Below are positions 16,220-25,766 of a stretch of 64,000 nt of DNA, in pieces. The stretch's first letter is position 1. The number at the start of each line of letters is the position of its first letter. The notes beneath the pieces are model-generated. The model did not search any database, was not told the origin of the DNA, and was given only the letters and a program-made list of their open reading frames with translations. The position numbers were made by a program, and so were the translations under genes. This stretch comes from HGM11368 sp051883455 (GTDB lineage: Bacteria; Bacillota; Clostridia; Christensenellales; UBA3700), in contig JBJETT010000007.1 in NCBI GenBank assembly GCA_051883455.1, forward strand, positions 39,053-103,052, in the 5' to 3' direction.

Positions 16220-17350
16220 CTACTTTTGATACAGCGCGCAGTAGGCGTTGCAGCTTATGGCTTCTTCGCGTCCCACCAATCCCAACTTTTCGGTGGTAGT
16301 AGCTGTTATGCTTACTCTAGTTACGTCAATGTCTATAGCCTCGGCTAGCGTTTCTTCAATTATAGGAATAAACTCGGCAAGACGCGGTTTTTGCGCCATA
16401 ATCGTAGCTGACACGTTGCCCACTCTATAGCCTTGACTTTTTAGTATTCCGAGTACGTTTTTGAGTAGTATTATGCTAGATATGTTCTTAAATGCAGGGT
16501 CGGTATCGGGGAAGAGCCTACCTATATCTCCGTTGTGAGAGGCGGAGAGCAGTGCGTCCATGATTGCGTGCGTCAACACGTCGGCGTCGCTGTGTCCGAG
16601 TAGCCCCTTGTCGTGAGGGATATTGACGCCGCCGAGTATCAACGCTCTACCTTCGACGAGTTGGTGTGTGTCCCAACCGCAACCCGCAAAGAAGGTCTCG
16701 GGAACAAACCTAGATAGGTCGCTAGCATAAGTGATTTTGGTATTGTCGCTATCGCCCTCAACGAGGTAAATTTTGCCTATATATTGTTCGTATAGCGATG
16801 CGTCATCGGAGAAGGTCTTGCCTTCTAGCTCGGCTTGCGCGTAAGCTTCTTTCAACTTTTTTGCATCGAATATTTGAGGCGTTTGCACCGTCCAATATTT
16901 AGATCTATCCACCGCCTCGCTAAGTCCGTTTTCCACTATACGCAAACTATCCGACACGGGCAGAGCAACCACGCCGTTGCCCCATTTGATAGCGCAAGCG
17001 ATAGTCCTATCTATCAAAGCTTTTTTGACGAAAGGTCTTGCGCCGTCGTGTACGATAACGAGGTCGCAGTCGTCCTCTATGCAAGATAGGGCATTGCGAA
17101 CCGAAGCCGTGCGATTGTCTCCGCCCTTGCATATTGTAATATCGGCGTCGACGTTTTCTATTGCCTCGGCTATCCACTCTCTGTCTTCGTCGGCGCATGC
17201 GATAATCAGCCTCGACACGTCTTGTCTACAAAAGGCTGTCAAAGTCTTGCAAAGAAGTGGCATACCGCCTATATTGAACTTAAGTTTACTATATCCAAGC
17301 CCCGCTCTCGTCGAAGCACCGCCACAAGGGAATATTGCGTTAATTTTCAT
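16220..17350 (-). CDS. ispDF: Bifunctional IspD-IspF fusion (MEP isoprenoid pathway)
   Basis: A 376-residue fusion. Residues 1 to about 215 are IspD (2-C-methyl-D-erythritol 4-phosphate cytidylyltransferase): a 'PCGGASTRAG' variant of the nucleotide-binding loop, 'HDGARPFV' and 'VQTPQIF'. Residues of about 220-376 are IspF (2-C-methyl-D-erythritol 2,4-cyclodiphosphate synthase): 'GWDTHQL' with the metal-binding D-x-H, 'GHSDADVLTHAIMDAL', 'GDIGRLFPDTDP' and 'TTTEKLG'. The two are steps 3 and 5 of the MEP route to IPP/DMAPP. Fusions are known in several lineages. Its start overlaps the end of the S4-domain gene by 11 bp, so the two are coupled. Confidence 0.93.
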   Translation of the reverse strand: MKINAIFPCGGASTRAGLGYSKLKFNIGGMPLLCKTLTAFCRQDVSRLIIACADEDREWIAEAIENVDADITICKGGDNRTASVRNALSCIEDDCDLVIVHDGARPFVKKALIDRTIACAIKWGNGVVALPVSDSLRIVENGLSEAVDRSKYWTVQTPQIFDAKKLKEAYAQAELEGKTFSDDASLYEQYIGKIYLVEGDSDNTKITYASDLSRFVPETFFAGCGWDTHQLVEGRALILGGVNIPHDKGLLGHSDADVLTHAIMDALLSASHNGDIGRLFPDTDPAFKNISSIILLKNVLGILKSQGYRVGNVSATIMAQKPRLAEFIPIIEETLAEAIDIDVTRVSITATTTEKLGLVGREEAISCNAYCALYQK

Positions 17351-17591
17351 CCGTCAACACCTCGTACATATCCGTACAGTCTTGCTTTTTGATTGTTTCT
17401 TCTACCTTGAGTATTCTAAATCTAAAGGTCTTGTCACCAAAGAAGAGTGTCACCTCGTCGCCTACCTTGACTTGCGTACCCGCTTTGGCAGGGCGAGAGT
17501 TGATTTGCACTCTCTGTGCGTCGCACGCCTCGTTGGCAACGGTGCGCCTTTTGATAATTCTCGATACTTTCAAAAACTTGTCCAATCTCAT
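17340..17591 (-). CDS. rqcP: S4-domain RNA-binding protein, RqcP/YabO-like
   Basis: An 83-residue protein that is nearly all S4 domain: 'MRLDKFLKVSRIIKRRTVANE' (first 20: RLDKFLKVSRIIKRRTVANE) and 'VKVGDEVTLFFG' are typical of RqcP (B. subtilis YabO), which binds the 50S subunit and helps RqcH add alanine tails to stalled chains. It overlaps ispDF. The name rests on length and motif, so another small S4 protein is possible. Confidence 0.8.
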   Translation of the reverse strand: MRLDKFLKVSRIIKRRTVANEACDAQRVQINSRPAKAGTQVKVGDEVTLFFGDKTFRFRILKVEETIKKQDCTDMYEVLTDEN

Positions 17592-17627
17592 ATCAATCTC
17601 TCTTGCTTATTATATTACGCATTATTA

Positions 17628-17655
17628 AGTATATCATAATAAAAAATAATATCAA
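17628..17655 (-). promoter_or_regulatory. Promoter of the rqcP-ispDF operon
   Basis: On the minus strand TTGATA (17650-17655), a 16-nt spacer and TATACT (17628-17633), 36 nt before the start codon. Confidence 0.6.
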
Positions 17656-17839
17656 TATTTATCTCAATAATTATCGGGTTTCTAGCCAAAAAAATTACAC
17701 TTTACGCCGTATCTTGTCCAACTCTTATATTTCTAAGTTTTGAATAAGCCTTTATTCGACTCGGTATTGTTAGAGTCGTTATCTATATCGAAAAGTAGTG
17801 CTTGTTTAAAATTTCTCTACGACAACAAGATTTTTACTA

Positions 17840-17893
17840 AAAATTTTACATAAATTTTACTTTTCTATAAAATTTTACACAAATTTTACTTTT
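17840..17893. repeat. Paired direct repeats in the long rpoB upstream region
   Basis: Two 25-bp copies (17840-17864 and 17869-17893) differ at one base. Each contains two AAATTTTAC units, so four units start at 17841, 17852, 17870 and 17881, with 11-bp spacing inside each pair. One-turn phasing suggests a protein-binding site or curved DNA. The gap between rqcP and rpoB (17592-18217) otherwise shows only promoters and no coding frame. Confidence 0.6.
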
Positions 17894-18108
17894 GTTTTCT
17901 TATCCAAAATTTATTCAAGTTCAAAGAAAAGACAATGGAAAATAACGCAAAAAGACACTACAAAACAGCGGGGAAATAGTCAAAATCTAAATAAAACTTA
18001 GCTTTTTTTCGTGATTTAGATTATCTTGCAAAAAGAGAGTCGTAATATAGCCAATAAGATATAATACTCGCAAAAATTAAAAATTTACGTATATTTTATA
18101 AAAAAGCG

Positions 18109-18137
18109 TTGACTTGCTTGTGGGCTTGTGCTAAAAT
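18109..18137 (+). promoter_or_regulatory. Promoter of rpoB-rpoC
   Basis: TTGACT (18109-18114), a 17-nt spacer and TAAAAT (18132-18137). The -35 and -10 boxes and the spacing are identical to the rpsL promoter at 35369-35397. Confidence 0.8.
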
Positions 18138-18217
18138 CTATAATCGTGCAACTATGCGTTATTATATTTATTATAGTTGCGCCAATTATTACGAAAATAT
18201 TTTAAGGAGGGTTTGAT

Positions 18218-21200
18218 ATGCCTCAAAGAATTCATAAAATCAAGTGCGGCAACAACGAGAGAATGTCTTTTTCCAAGATCAAAGACGTGCTCGAAATTCC
18301 GTATTTGATTGAACTGCAAAAAGAGTCTTACAAGCAGTTTATCAACGAAGGTATCAGAGATATTCTCAACGAGTTTTCTCCGGTAGTTGATAGAGCTGGT
18401 AGATTTGAATTGCACTATCTCGGCTATTCTTTGGAAGGTACGCCTAAGTACAGTATCAAAGAGTGCAAAGAAAGAGACGCTACTTACGCGTTGCCTCTCA
18501 AGGTCAAGGTAAGACTTGTCAGAAAAGAGACGGGAGAAATGACGGAAGAAGACGTGTTTATGGGTGATATTCCTATCATCACCGACAACGGTTCTTTCAT
18601 CATCAACGGCTCGGAGAGAGTAATCGTCAGCCAGCTCGTTAGATGTCCCGGCGTGTATACTACGTCCGACGGCAAGGACCGCAACGGCGTAGAGAGATTT
18701 TCTACTCTTATTATGCCAAACCGTGGCGCAAGACTTGAGTTTAAGCAAGACGCAAGCAATATTTTGTGGGTATACGTAGACCGCAACCGTAAGGTGCCTT
18801 CTACCGTTTTGCTCAGAGCTTTGGGCTTGGCAACCGACGAAGATATCATTGCTACCTTCGGCGACGAGGTTATGCTTAGAGAGACCATCAAAAAGGACAA
18901 TACCAAGACGGCTGAGGACGCCAAAATCGAGTTGTACAAGAAACTCAAGCCGGGCGAAATTCCTAACCAAGACGGTATCGACCAACACATTAGAGGTTTG
19001 CTCTTCGACCCTAAGAAGTACGAGCTTTTGCGCGTGGGCAGATACAAACTCAACAAGGTTCTTTCTATTGCCAACAGAATTGCCGGCTTAGAATTGGCTG
19101 AGGATATCGTAGATAGCGAGACGGGCGAAGTTTTGGCTACCAAAGGACAAGTTCTCAGCGTAGAAGAAGCTAGAAAGCTCCAAAACGCAGGCGTCAACGA
19201 AGCAATCGTTGTAGCTCCCGACGGCAGCAACTTCAAGGTTATCGGCAACAAGACCGTCGATATCAACGCACTCTCTTTTGACGGCAAGTCTTTTGAGGAA
19301 TACTTCGGCGTAACCGCGGAACAAGCGGGTTTGATGGAAGACGTATATTACCCTGTGCTCAAAAAGCTTATGTCTGAAAATGCAGACAAAAACGCACTTC
19401 TTCAAGCTATTGCCGACAATATCGAAGATTTGTTCGTCAAGCACGTTACCTTTGACGATATCGTAGCGGGCGTATCTTACAACCTCGGCATCTCTCACGG
19501 ACTTGGCAAAGCCGACAATATCGACCACCTTGCCAACAGAAGAGTAAGAGCCGTAGGCGAGTTGCTTTACGCTCAATTCCGCACCGGTATCACCAGACTT
19601 GACAAGGGTATCAAAGAGAAGATGAGCATTACCCAAGAGGACGAGGACTGCAAGGCTCAAAGCTTTATCAACATCAAGCCTGTGACGGCAGTCATCAAAG
19701 AATTCTTCGGTTCTTCTCAGCTTTCGCAATTTATGGACCACTACAATCCTATCGCCGAGCTTACCCACAAGCGTAAGCTTTCCGCATTGGGACCTGGCGG
19801 TCTTAACAGAGAGAGAGCGGGCTTCGACGTGCGTGACGTACACTATACTCACTACGGTCGTCTTTGCCCTATCGAGACTCCTGAAGGACAAAACATCGGT
19901 CTTATTTCTTCGCTTGCAACCTTTGCCAAAGTCAACAAATACGGACTTATCGAGACCCCTTATCGCAAGGTAATCAAGGGCGAGGGCAAAGTTACCGATG
20001 AAGTAATATATTTGCAAGCCGACGACGAGGACGCATTCGTAGTTGCGCAAGCCAACGAAGAGTTGGACGACAACGGCGTATTCGTCAACGAACGTGTAAA
20101 TTGCCGTTTTAGAGATGAGATTGCAGAGTATTCTCGCAAGGACGTTGACTTTATGGATATTTCGCCTAAGCAAGTTATATCCGTAGCTGCTTCGCTTATC
20201 CCATTCCTCGAAAACGACGACGCGGCGCGTGCGTTGATGGGCTCCAACATGCAGCGTCAGGCTGTACCGCTCATCAAGCCTGAGGCTCCAATCATCGCAA
20301 CGGGTATCGAAGCTAAGATTGCTCACGACAGTGGCGTTATGGTTCTTGCTAAGAGCAACGGCGTGGTTGACTACGTCAGCGCAGACAAGATTGTAGTTGC
20401 TACCGACGACGGCGGCAAGGAAGAATACAAGCTTCAAAAATACGAAAAGAGCAACGCAGGCACTTGCATTATCCAAAAGCCTATCGTGACCAAGGGACAA
20501 AAGGTCATCAAGGGCATGGTACTCGCCGACGGACCTTCGACTCAAAACGGAGAATTGGCACTCGGTCGCAACATTCTCGTAGGCTACATGTCTTGGGAAG
20601 GTTACAACTACGAGGACGCTATACTTATCAACGAAGACCTCGTCAAAGACGACGTATTTACCTCTATTCACATTGAGAAGTACGAGATAGAATGTCGTGA
20701 CACAAGACTTGGCGAAGAGCAAATCACTCGTGATATCCCTCACGTAAGTGCAGACTCTATCAAGTATCTTGACGAGGACGGTATAATCATGGTGGGCGCA
20801 GAAGTCCACAGCGACGACTACTTGGTTGGTCGCGTAACTCCTAAGGGAGAGACGGAGCTCTCGCCTGAAGAGAGATTGCTAAGAGCAATATTCGGTCAAA
20901 AGGCAAGAGAAGTGAGAGATACTTCCCTCAAATTGCCTCACGGTCAATACGGTATCGTCGTAGACGTCAAAGTATTCAAGAGAGAGAATAAAGACGAGTT
21001 GCCACCTGGAGTAAACAAACTCGTAAGAGTATACGTTGCTCAAAAGCGTAAAATCGGCGTAGGTGACAAGATGTCAGGTCGTCACGGTAACAAGGGCGTC
21101 GTATCGAGAGTATTGCCAAGAGAGGATATGCCATTTATGGCTGACGGAACTCCTTTGCAAATCGTGCTCAACCCATTGGGCGTGCCTTCTCGTATGAATA

Positions 21201-21976
21201 TCGGTCAGGTATTGGAAGTTCACCTTGGACTTATCGCCAAACTTCTCGATTGGAAGATTGCAACCCCTGTATTCGACGGCGCAACGGAAGCAGATATCAA
21301 GCAATTGCTCATCGAAAACAACCTCCCTGCACACGGCAAGTTGGAGTTGTTCGACGGAAGAACGGGTGAGAAGTTCGAAAACCCTGTAACCGTGGGCTAT
21401 ATGTATATGCTCAAGCTCTGCCACCTCGTAGACGACAAAATCCACGCTCGTTCTATTGGACCTTACAGCCTCGTTACGCAACAGCCTCTCGGCGGTAAAG
21501 CGCAATTCGGTGGACAAAGATTCGGTGAAATGGAAGTTTGGGCTTTGGAAGCATACGGCGCAGCTCACATTTTGCAAGAGATTTTGACCGTCAAGTCGGA
21601 CGATATCAACGGCAGACAAAAGGTATACGAAGCAATCGTCAAGGGCGCCCCTGTCGCAGAACCTGGAACGCCTGAATCATTCAAGGTGCTTATCAAAGAA
21701 TTCCAAGCGTTGGGACTCGATATCAAGGTTCTCAACGAGAACAAGGAAGAAATCGGTATCCGCGAGATGATAGAGGACGAGAGCGAATTGTTGCCTGAGA
21801 AGGAACAAGAAAAAGAAGAAGTAGATCCATTCCAGCTTGAAGAAACCGACCTGTTCGGTCTCGGTGGCGGAGAAGACGTCGATATCAACATTGACAATTT
21901 GCTCGGTATGGGCGAAGCCGACGATGACGACGACGCAATTTTCGGCAACTTGTTTGACAACAAGGACGAAGAGTAA
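18218..21976 (+). CDS. rpoB: RNA polymerase beta subunit
   Basis: A 1252-residue beta subunit, close to the usual Firmicutes length. The rifampicin region reads 'SSQLSQFMDHYNPIAELTHK', with E. coli D516, H526 and S531 equivalents conserved. 'GRLCPIETPEGQNIG', 'GDKMSGRHGNKG' and 'GGKAQFGGQRFGEMEVWALE' are the catalytic-core signatures. The C-terminus ends in an acidic tail rich in Asp and Glu. SD AAGGAGG precedes the ATG. It is followed 11 bp later by rpoC. rplJ-rplL, normally just upstream, lie 18 kb downstream in this genome. Confidence 0.98.
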   Translation: MPQRIHKIKCGNNERMSFSKIKDVLEIPYLIELQKESYKQFINEGIRDILNEFSPVVDRAGRFELHYLGYSLEGTPKYSIKECKERDATYALPLKVKVRLVRKETGEMTEEDVFMGDIPIITDNGSFIINGSERVIVSQLVRCPGVYTTSDGKDRNGVERFSTLIMPNRGARLEFKQDASNILWVYVDRNRKVPSTVLLRALGLATDEDIIATFGDEVMLRETIKKDNTKTAEDAKIELYKKLKPGEIPNQDGIDQHIRGLLFDPKKYELLRVGRYKLNKVLSIANRIAGLELAEDIVDSETGEVLATKGQVLSVEEARKLQNAGVNEAIVVAPDGSNFKVIGNKTVDINALSFDGKSFEEYFGVTAEQAGLMEDVYYPVLKKLMSENADKNALLQAIADNIEDLFVKHVTFDDIVAGVSYNLGISHGLGKADNIDHLANRRVRAVGELLYAQFRTGITRLDKGIKEKMSITQEDEDCKAQSFINIKPVTAVIKEFFGSSQLSQFMDHYNPIAELTHKRKLSALGPGGLNRERAGFDVRDVHYTHYGRLCPIETPEGQNIGLISSLATFAKVNKYGLIETPYRKVIKGEGKVTDEVIYLQADDEDAFVVAQANEELDDNGVFVNERVNCRFRDEIAEYSRKDVDFMDISPKQVISVAASLIPFLENDDAARALMGSNMQRQAVPLIKPEAPIIATGIEAKIAHDSGVMVLAKSNGVVDYVSADKIVVATDDGGKEEYKLQKYEKSNAGTCIIQKPIVTKGQKVIKGMVLADGPSTQNGELALGRNILVGYMSWEGYNYEDAILINEDLVKDDVFTSIHIEKYEIECRDTRLGEEQITRDIPHVSADSIKYLDEDGIIMVGAEVHSDDYLVGRVTPKGETELSPEERLLRAIFGQKAREVRDTSLKLPHGQYGIVVDVKVFKRENKDELPPGVNKLVRVYVAQKRKIGVGDKMSGRHGNKGVVSRVLPREDMPFMADGTPLQIVLNPLGVPSRMNIGQVLEVHLGLIAKLLDWKIATPVFDGATEADIKQLLIENNLPAHGKLELFDGRTGEKFENPVTVGYMYMLKLCHLVDDKIHARSIGPYSLVTQQPLGGKAQFGGQRFGEMEVWALEAYGAAHILQEILTVKSDDINGRQKVYEAIVKGAPVAEPGTPESFKVLIKEFQALGLDIKVLNENKEEIGIREMIEDESELLPEKEQEKEEVDPFQLEETDLFGLGGGEDVDINIDNLLGMGEADDDDDAIFGNLFDNKDEE

Positions 21977-21987
21977 GGAGGTACGAT

Positions 21988-24900
21988 ATGTCAGAAGTAA
22001 ACAATTTTGATTCTATTCAAATAGGCGTAGCATCTCCGGAAAAAATCAGGTCTTGGTCGCACGGTGAAGTCACCAAACCTGAAACAATCAATTACAGAAC
22101 TCAAAAGCCTGAAAAGGACGGCTTGTTCTGCGAAAGAATTTTCGGACCAACCAAAGACTGGGAATGTAATTGCGGTAAGTATAAGCGTGTAAGATACAAG
22201 GGCGTTATCTGCGACAAGTGTGGCGTAGAAGTAACCAAAAAAATCGTGCGTCGTGAAAGAATGGGACATATCGAACTTGCTTGTCCCGTATCGCACATTT
22301 GGTACTTTAAGGGCGTGCCTTCGCGTATCAGCATTGCGCTCGATATGTCTCCTAAGGACGTAGAACACGTACTCTATTATAGCAAATACGTAGTTATCGA
22401 CCCGGGTAGAACTGATTTTCTCGTCAAGCAAGTCATCGACGACAAAGAATACTTTGAGGCGATAGACAAGTTTGGACAAGGCTCTTTTAAGGCGGGCAGA
22501 GGCGCAGAAGCAGTCAAAGAATTGCTGATGGCAATCGACCTTGACAAAGAGTCCAAAGAGCTCAAAGATATCGTTGCTACCACCCAAGGACAAAGAAGAA
22601 TTAAGGCTGTCAAGCGTCTTGAAGTCATCGAGTCCTTTAGAATAAGCAACAACAGACCTGAGTGGATGATACTCGACGTGTTGCCAGTATTGCCACCTGA
22701 GCTTAGACCAATGGTACCGCTCGACGGCGGAAGATACGCAGCCAGCGACCTCAACGACCTCTATCGTCGCGTAATTAACCGTAACAATCGTCTTAAGAAG
22801 TTGATAGAAATGGGCTCTCCTGAGATCATTATCATCAACGAAAAGCGTATGTTGCAAGAAGCCGTTGACGCTTTGATAGACAACGGTAGAAGAGGAAAGC
22901 CTGTTACGGGCGCCGGCAATAGAGAACTCAAATCTCTCACCAGCATGCTCAAAGGTAAACAAGGTCGTTTCCGTCAAAACTTGCTTGGTAAGCGTGTAGA
23001 CTATTCGGGACGTTCGGTTATCGTAGTAGGACCAGAGCTCAAAATGTACCAATGCGGTATTCCTAAGGAAATGGCACTCGAGCTCTTCAAGCCTTTCGTA
23101 ACGAGAAAGCTTATCGAGTATGGCAAATGCCAAAACCCTAAGGCTGCCAAGAAGATATTGTCCAAAGCACAAGACCTCATCATCTGGGATATCTTGGAAG
23201 AAGTCATCAAGGATCACCCTGTACTTCTCAACCGTGCGCCTTCTTTGCACAGACTCTCTATACAAGCCTTTGAGCCTGTATTGGTAGAAGGTAGAGCAAT
23301 CAAGTTGCATCCGTTGGTGTGCGGTGCGTTCAACGCCGACTTCGACGGTGACCAAATGGCAGTACACGTACCACTCAGCGTAGAGGCAAGAGCAGAAGCA
23401 AGATTTTTGATGTTGTCTACCAACAATATCCTCAAACTTTCCGACGGTAAGGCAGTCGTTTCGCCATCGCAAGATATGGTCATCGGTAGTTACTACTTGA
23501 CTATCGACAAGGACGGCGGTTTGGGCGAAGGCAGATGCTTCCGCAACGCCAACGAAGCGTTGATGGCATACCAAGACAAGCAAATCGAATTGCAGTCTAA
23601 GATTAGAGTGAGAGTAGAAAAGGTAATCGACGGACAAAAGTACTCTAAGATTCTTAATACTACGTTGGGAAGAATTATCTTCAACACCGCCATTCCTCAA
23701 GACTTGCACTTCGTACCGAGAGATACTCCTGAGCAACAACTCGATTTGGAAATAGATATGACGGTTGGCAAAAAGGAATTGTCCAAAATCGTCGAGAGAT
23801 GCTTCAAATACAAGGGCGCAACCGAAACCTCGGTTATCCTTGACAAAATCAAGGCTCAAGGCTTCAAGTATTCTACTATCGGCGCAATAACCACCAGCGT
23901 ATTCGATATGCACGTGCCTAAGAATAAGAAAGAAGTTATCGCAAGAGCCGAAGAGGCAGTGCAAAAGCAAGAGAAGCTCTACAAGAGAGGTCTTATCGAC
24001 GAGCAAAAGAGATACGAGAGCATAGTCGATATTTGGAAAAAAGCCAAAGAAGAAATCGACAAAGAGTTGGAGAGCACCCTCGGCAGATTCAATCCAATCT
24101 GGATGATGGCTAAGTCAGGTGCGCGTGGTAACATATCGCAGATATCTCAGTTGTGCTCCATGAAAGGTCTGGTGCAAGACCCATCGGGTAAAGTCATCGA
24201 GCTTCCTGTAAAGGCGTCGTTCCGTGAAGGCTTGTCGGTGCTCGAATACTTCATATCGTCACACGGTGGACGTAAAGGTATGGCGGATACGGCACTTAAG
24301 ACGGCAGAATCGGGTTATTTGACCAGACGTCTCGTCGACGTAGCTCAAGAAGTTATCGTGTCCGAGCAAGACTGTGGCGACACCAAGGGTATCGTAGTAG
24401 TTAGACCAATGCGTACCCAAAAGATGACCGACGACGACTACAGCGCGGCACTCAAAGACTTCGTAGAAAGAATTGACGGTAGATTTGCAATAGACGACGT
24501 AATCAACCCTGTTACGGGAGAAGTTATCTGTGCTAAGGACGAGATGATTACCGCCGATATGGCAGAGGTTATCAAGTCTTGCGGAGTTGCTCAAGTACAC
24601 GTAAGAACCGTTATGACTTGTAAGTCCAAACACGGCGTATGCGCTAAGTGCTACGGCAAGAATATGGCTTCCAACAATCCTGTCAAACTCGGTGAGGCAG
24701 TCGGTATTATCGCAGCTCAATCTATCGGTGAGCCAGGTACTCAGCTTACGATGAGAACTTTCCACACGGGTGGTGTTGCAACGGATAGCGATATTACGGG
24801 TGGTCTTCCACGTGTACAAGAGTTGTTCGAAGCCAGACGTCCAAAGGGTATCGCAGTTGTCAGCGGAATTAAGGGTAAAATCAGCATCAACGAAGAAAAG

Positions 24901-25596
24901 CATATCATCACCGTTACCCCTGAGAGCGGAGAACCATGCGAATACAAGTATTCCTTCAACCAAAAGTTGGCTGAGAAAAACGGCGTAGCTCTCAAAGAGG
25001 GCGATATCGTTGAGGCGGGCGATCCATTGACTCAAGGTAGTATCTACCCACCTGATATTCTCAACACTAAGGGCGTCAACGGAGTGCTGGAATATATCAT
25101 CAGAGAAGTCAAGGCAACCTATTCTAAAGCCGGCGTAGACATCAACGAAAAGCATATCGAGATTATCGTTAGACAAATGTTGCGCAAGGTAAGAATAGAG
25201 ATGCAAGGCGACACTCACATGATACCTGGCGAACTCGTAGACCTCCACACCTTCGAAGAAGAGAACCAAAGAGTATTGGAAGAGGGCGGTGTACCTGCTA
25301 TCTCCAAGAGAGTCTTGCTTGGTATCACCAAGGCGTCTTTGGCAACCGAATCCTTCTTGTCGGCAGCGTCCTTCCAAGAGACCGCAAGAGTGCTTACCGA
25401 AGCCGCTATCCGCAACAAGATAGACAACCTAAGAGGTCTCAAAGAGAACGTTATCCTCGGTAAACTTATCCCTGCAGGTACGGGTATGAAGAGATATCGC
25501 AACATAGTTGCTTTGCCTTCTAACAGCGGTGACAACGAAATCGTTGAAGACCAAATCCAAGATAAGTTCGCAATCGAAAACGATATCGAGGACTAA
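21988..25596 (+). CDS. rpoC: RNA polymerase beta' subunit
   Basis: A 1202-residue beta' subunit. The N-terminal zinc site uses C60, C62, C75 and C78. The Mg2+-binding catalytic loop 'NADFDGDQMAVHVPL' has Asp451, Asp453 and Asp455. The second zinc site ('CKSKHGVCAKCYG') and the bridge helix/trigger-loop segments ('GEAVGIIAAQSIGEPGTQLT', 'MRTFHTGG') are present. SD AAGGAGG lies right after the rpoB stop. Confidence 0.98.
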   Translation: MSEVNNFDSIQIGVASPEKIRSWSHGEVTKPETINYRTQKPEKDGLFCERIFGPTKDWECNCGKYKRVRYKGVICDKCGVEVTKKIVRRERMGHIELACPVSHIWYFKGVPSRISIALDMSPKDVEHVLYYSKYVVIDPGRTDFLVKQVIDDKEYFEAIDKFGQGSFKAGRGAEAVKELLMAIDLDKESKELKDIVATTQGQRRIKAVKRLEVIESFRISNNRPEWMILDVLPVLPPELRPMVPLDGGRYAASDLNDLYRRVINRNNRLKKLIEMGSPEIIIINEKRMLQEAVDALIDNGRRGKPVTGAGNRELKSLTSMLKGKQGRFRQNLLGKRVDYSGRSVIVVGPELKMYQCGIPKEMALELFKPFVTRKLIEYGKCQNPKAAKKILSKAQDLIIWDILEEVIKDHPVLLNRAPSLHRLSIQAFEPVLVEGRAIKLHPLVCGAFNADFDGDQMAVHVPLSVEARAEARFLMLSTNNILKLSDGKAVVSPSQDMVIGSYYLTIDKDGGLGEGRCFRNANEALMAYQDKQIELQSKIRVRVEKVIDGQKYSKILNTTLGRIIFNTAIPQDLHFVPRDTPEQQLDLEIDMTVGKKELSKIVERCFKYKGATETSVILDKIKAQGFKYSTIGAITTSVFDMHVPKNKKEVIARAEEAVQKQEKLYKRGLIDEQKRYESIVDIWKKAKEEIDKELESTLGRFNPIWMMAKSGARGNISQISQLCSMKGLVQDPSGKVIELPVKASFREGLSVLEYFISSHGGRKGMADTALKTAESGYLTRRLVDVAQEVIVSEQDCGDTKGIVVVRPMRTQKMTDDDYSAALKDFVERIDGRFAIDDVINPVTGEVICAKDEMITADMAEVIKSCGVAQVHVRTVMTCKSKHGVCAKCYGKNMASNNPVKLGEAVGIIAAQSIGEPGTQLTMRTFHTGGVATDSDITGGLPRVQELFEARRPKGIAVVSGIKGKISINEEKHIITVTPESGEPCEYKYSFNQKLAEKNGVALKEGDIVEAGDPLTQGSIYPPDILNTKGVNGVLEYIIREVKATYSKAGVDINEKHIEIIVRQMLRKVRIEMQGDTHMIPGELVDLHTFEEENQRVLEEGGVPAISKRVLLGITKASLATESFLSAASFQETARVLTEAAIRNKIDNLRGLKENVILGKLIPAGTGMKRYRNIVALPSNSGDNEIVEDQIQDKFAIENDIED

Positions 25597-25612
25597 TACA
25601 ACTAAATAACTA

Positions 25613-25750
25613 ATTCTATAGAGAGTGTCGGAGGGACGGACCCTGTGAAGGCACAGCAACCTGAATTTTAAGGTGCTAAATTCCGCAAGATATACTTGAA
25701 AGATAGAAGACATAAAGCGAGCCACTGTCGATTATGTCGATAGTGGCTCC
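25613..25750 (+). promoter_or_regulatory. SAM-I (S-box) riboswitch of metK
   Basis: The S-box core is visible: 'GAGAGTGTCGGAGGGACGG' then 'CCCTGTGAAGGCACAGCAAC' and 'AAGGTGCTAAATTCCGC'. P1 is formed by TTCTAT (25614-25619) with ATAGAA (25703-25708). Downstream is a strong hairpin GAGCCACTGTCGA/TCGATAGTGGCTC (25719-25749) whose T-run is weak (CCTTTG). CTCC at 25747-25750 could also pair with the metK ribosome binding site GGAG (25757-25760). SAM binding should therefore switch off metK, the SAM synthase, and recD2 behind it. Confidence 0.92.
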
Positions 25751-25766
25751 TTTGTAGGAGAACGAA

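Noticed and set aside
17840..17893. CRISPR-like array upstream of rpoB
   Set aside because: Units are 9 or 25 bp with spacers of 2-9 bp, all AT-rich; no spacer-sized unique sequence and no cas genes.
21991..24006. 671-codon open frame on the minus strand inside rpoC (and similar ones at 19088-20809 and 18152-18988)
   Set aside because: They are antisense shadows of rpoB/rpoC, whose proteins are unambiguous. They have low-complexity, improbable composition and no ribosome binding sites.
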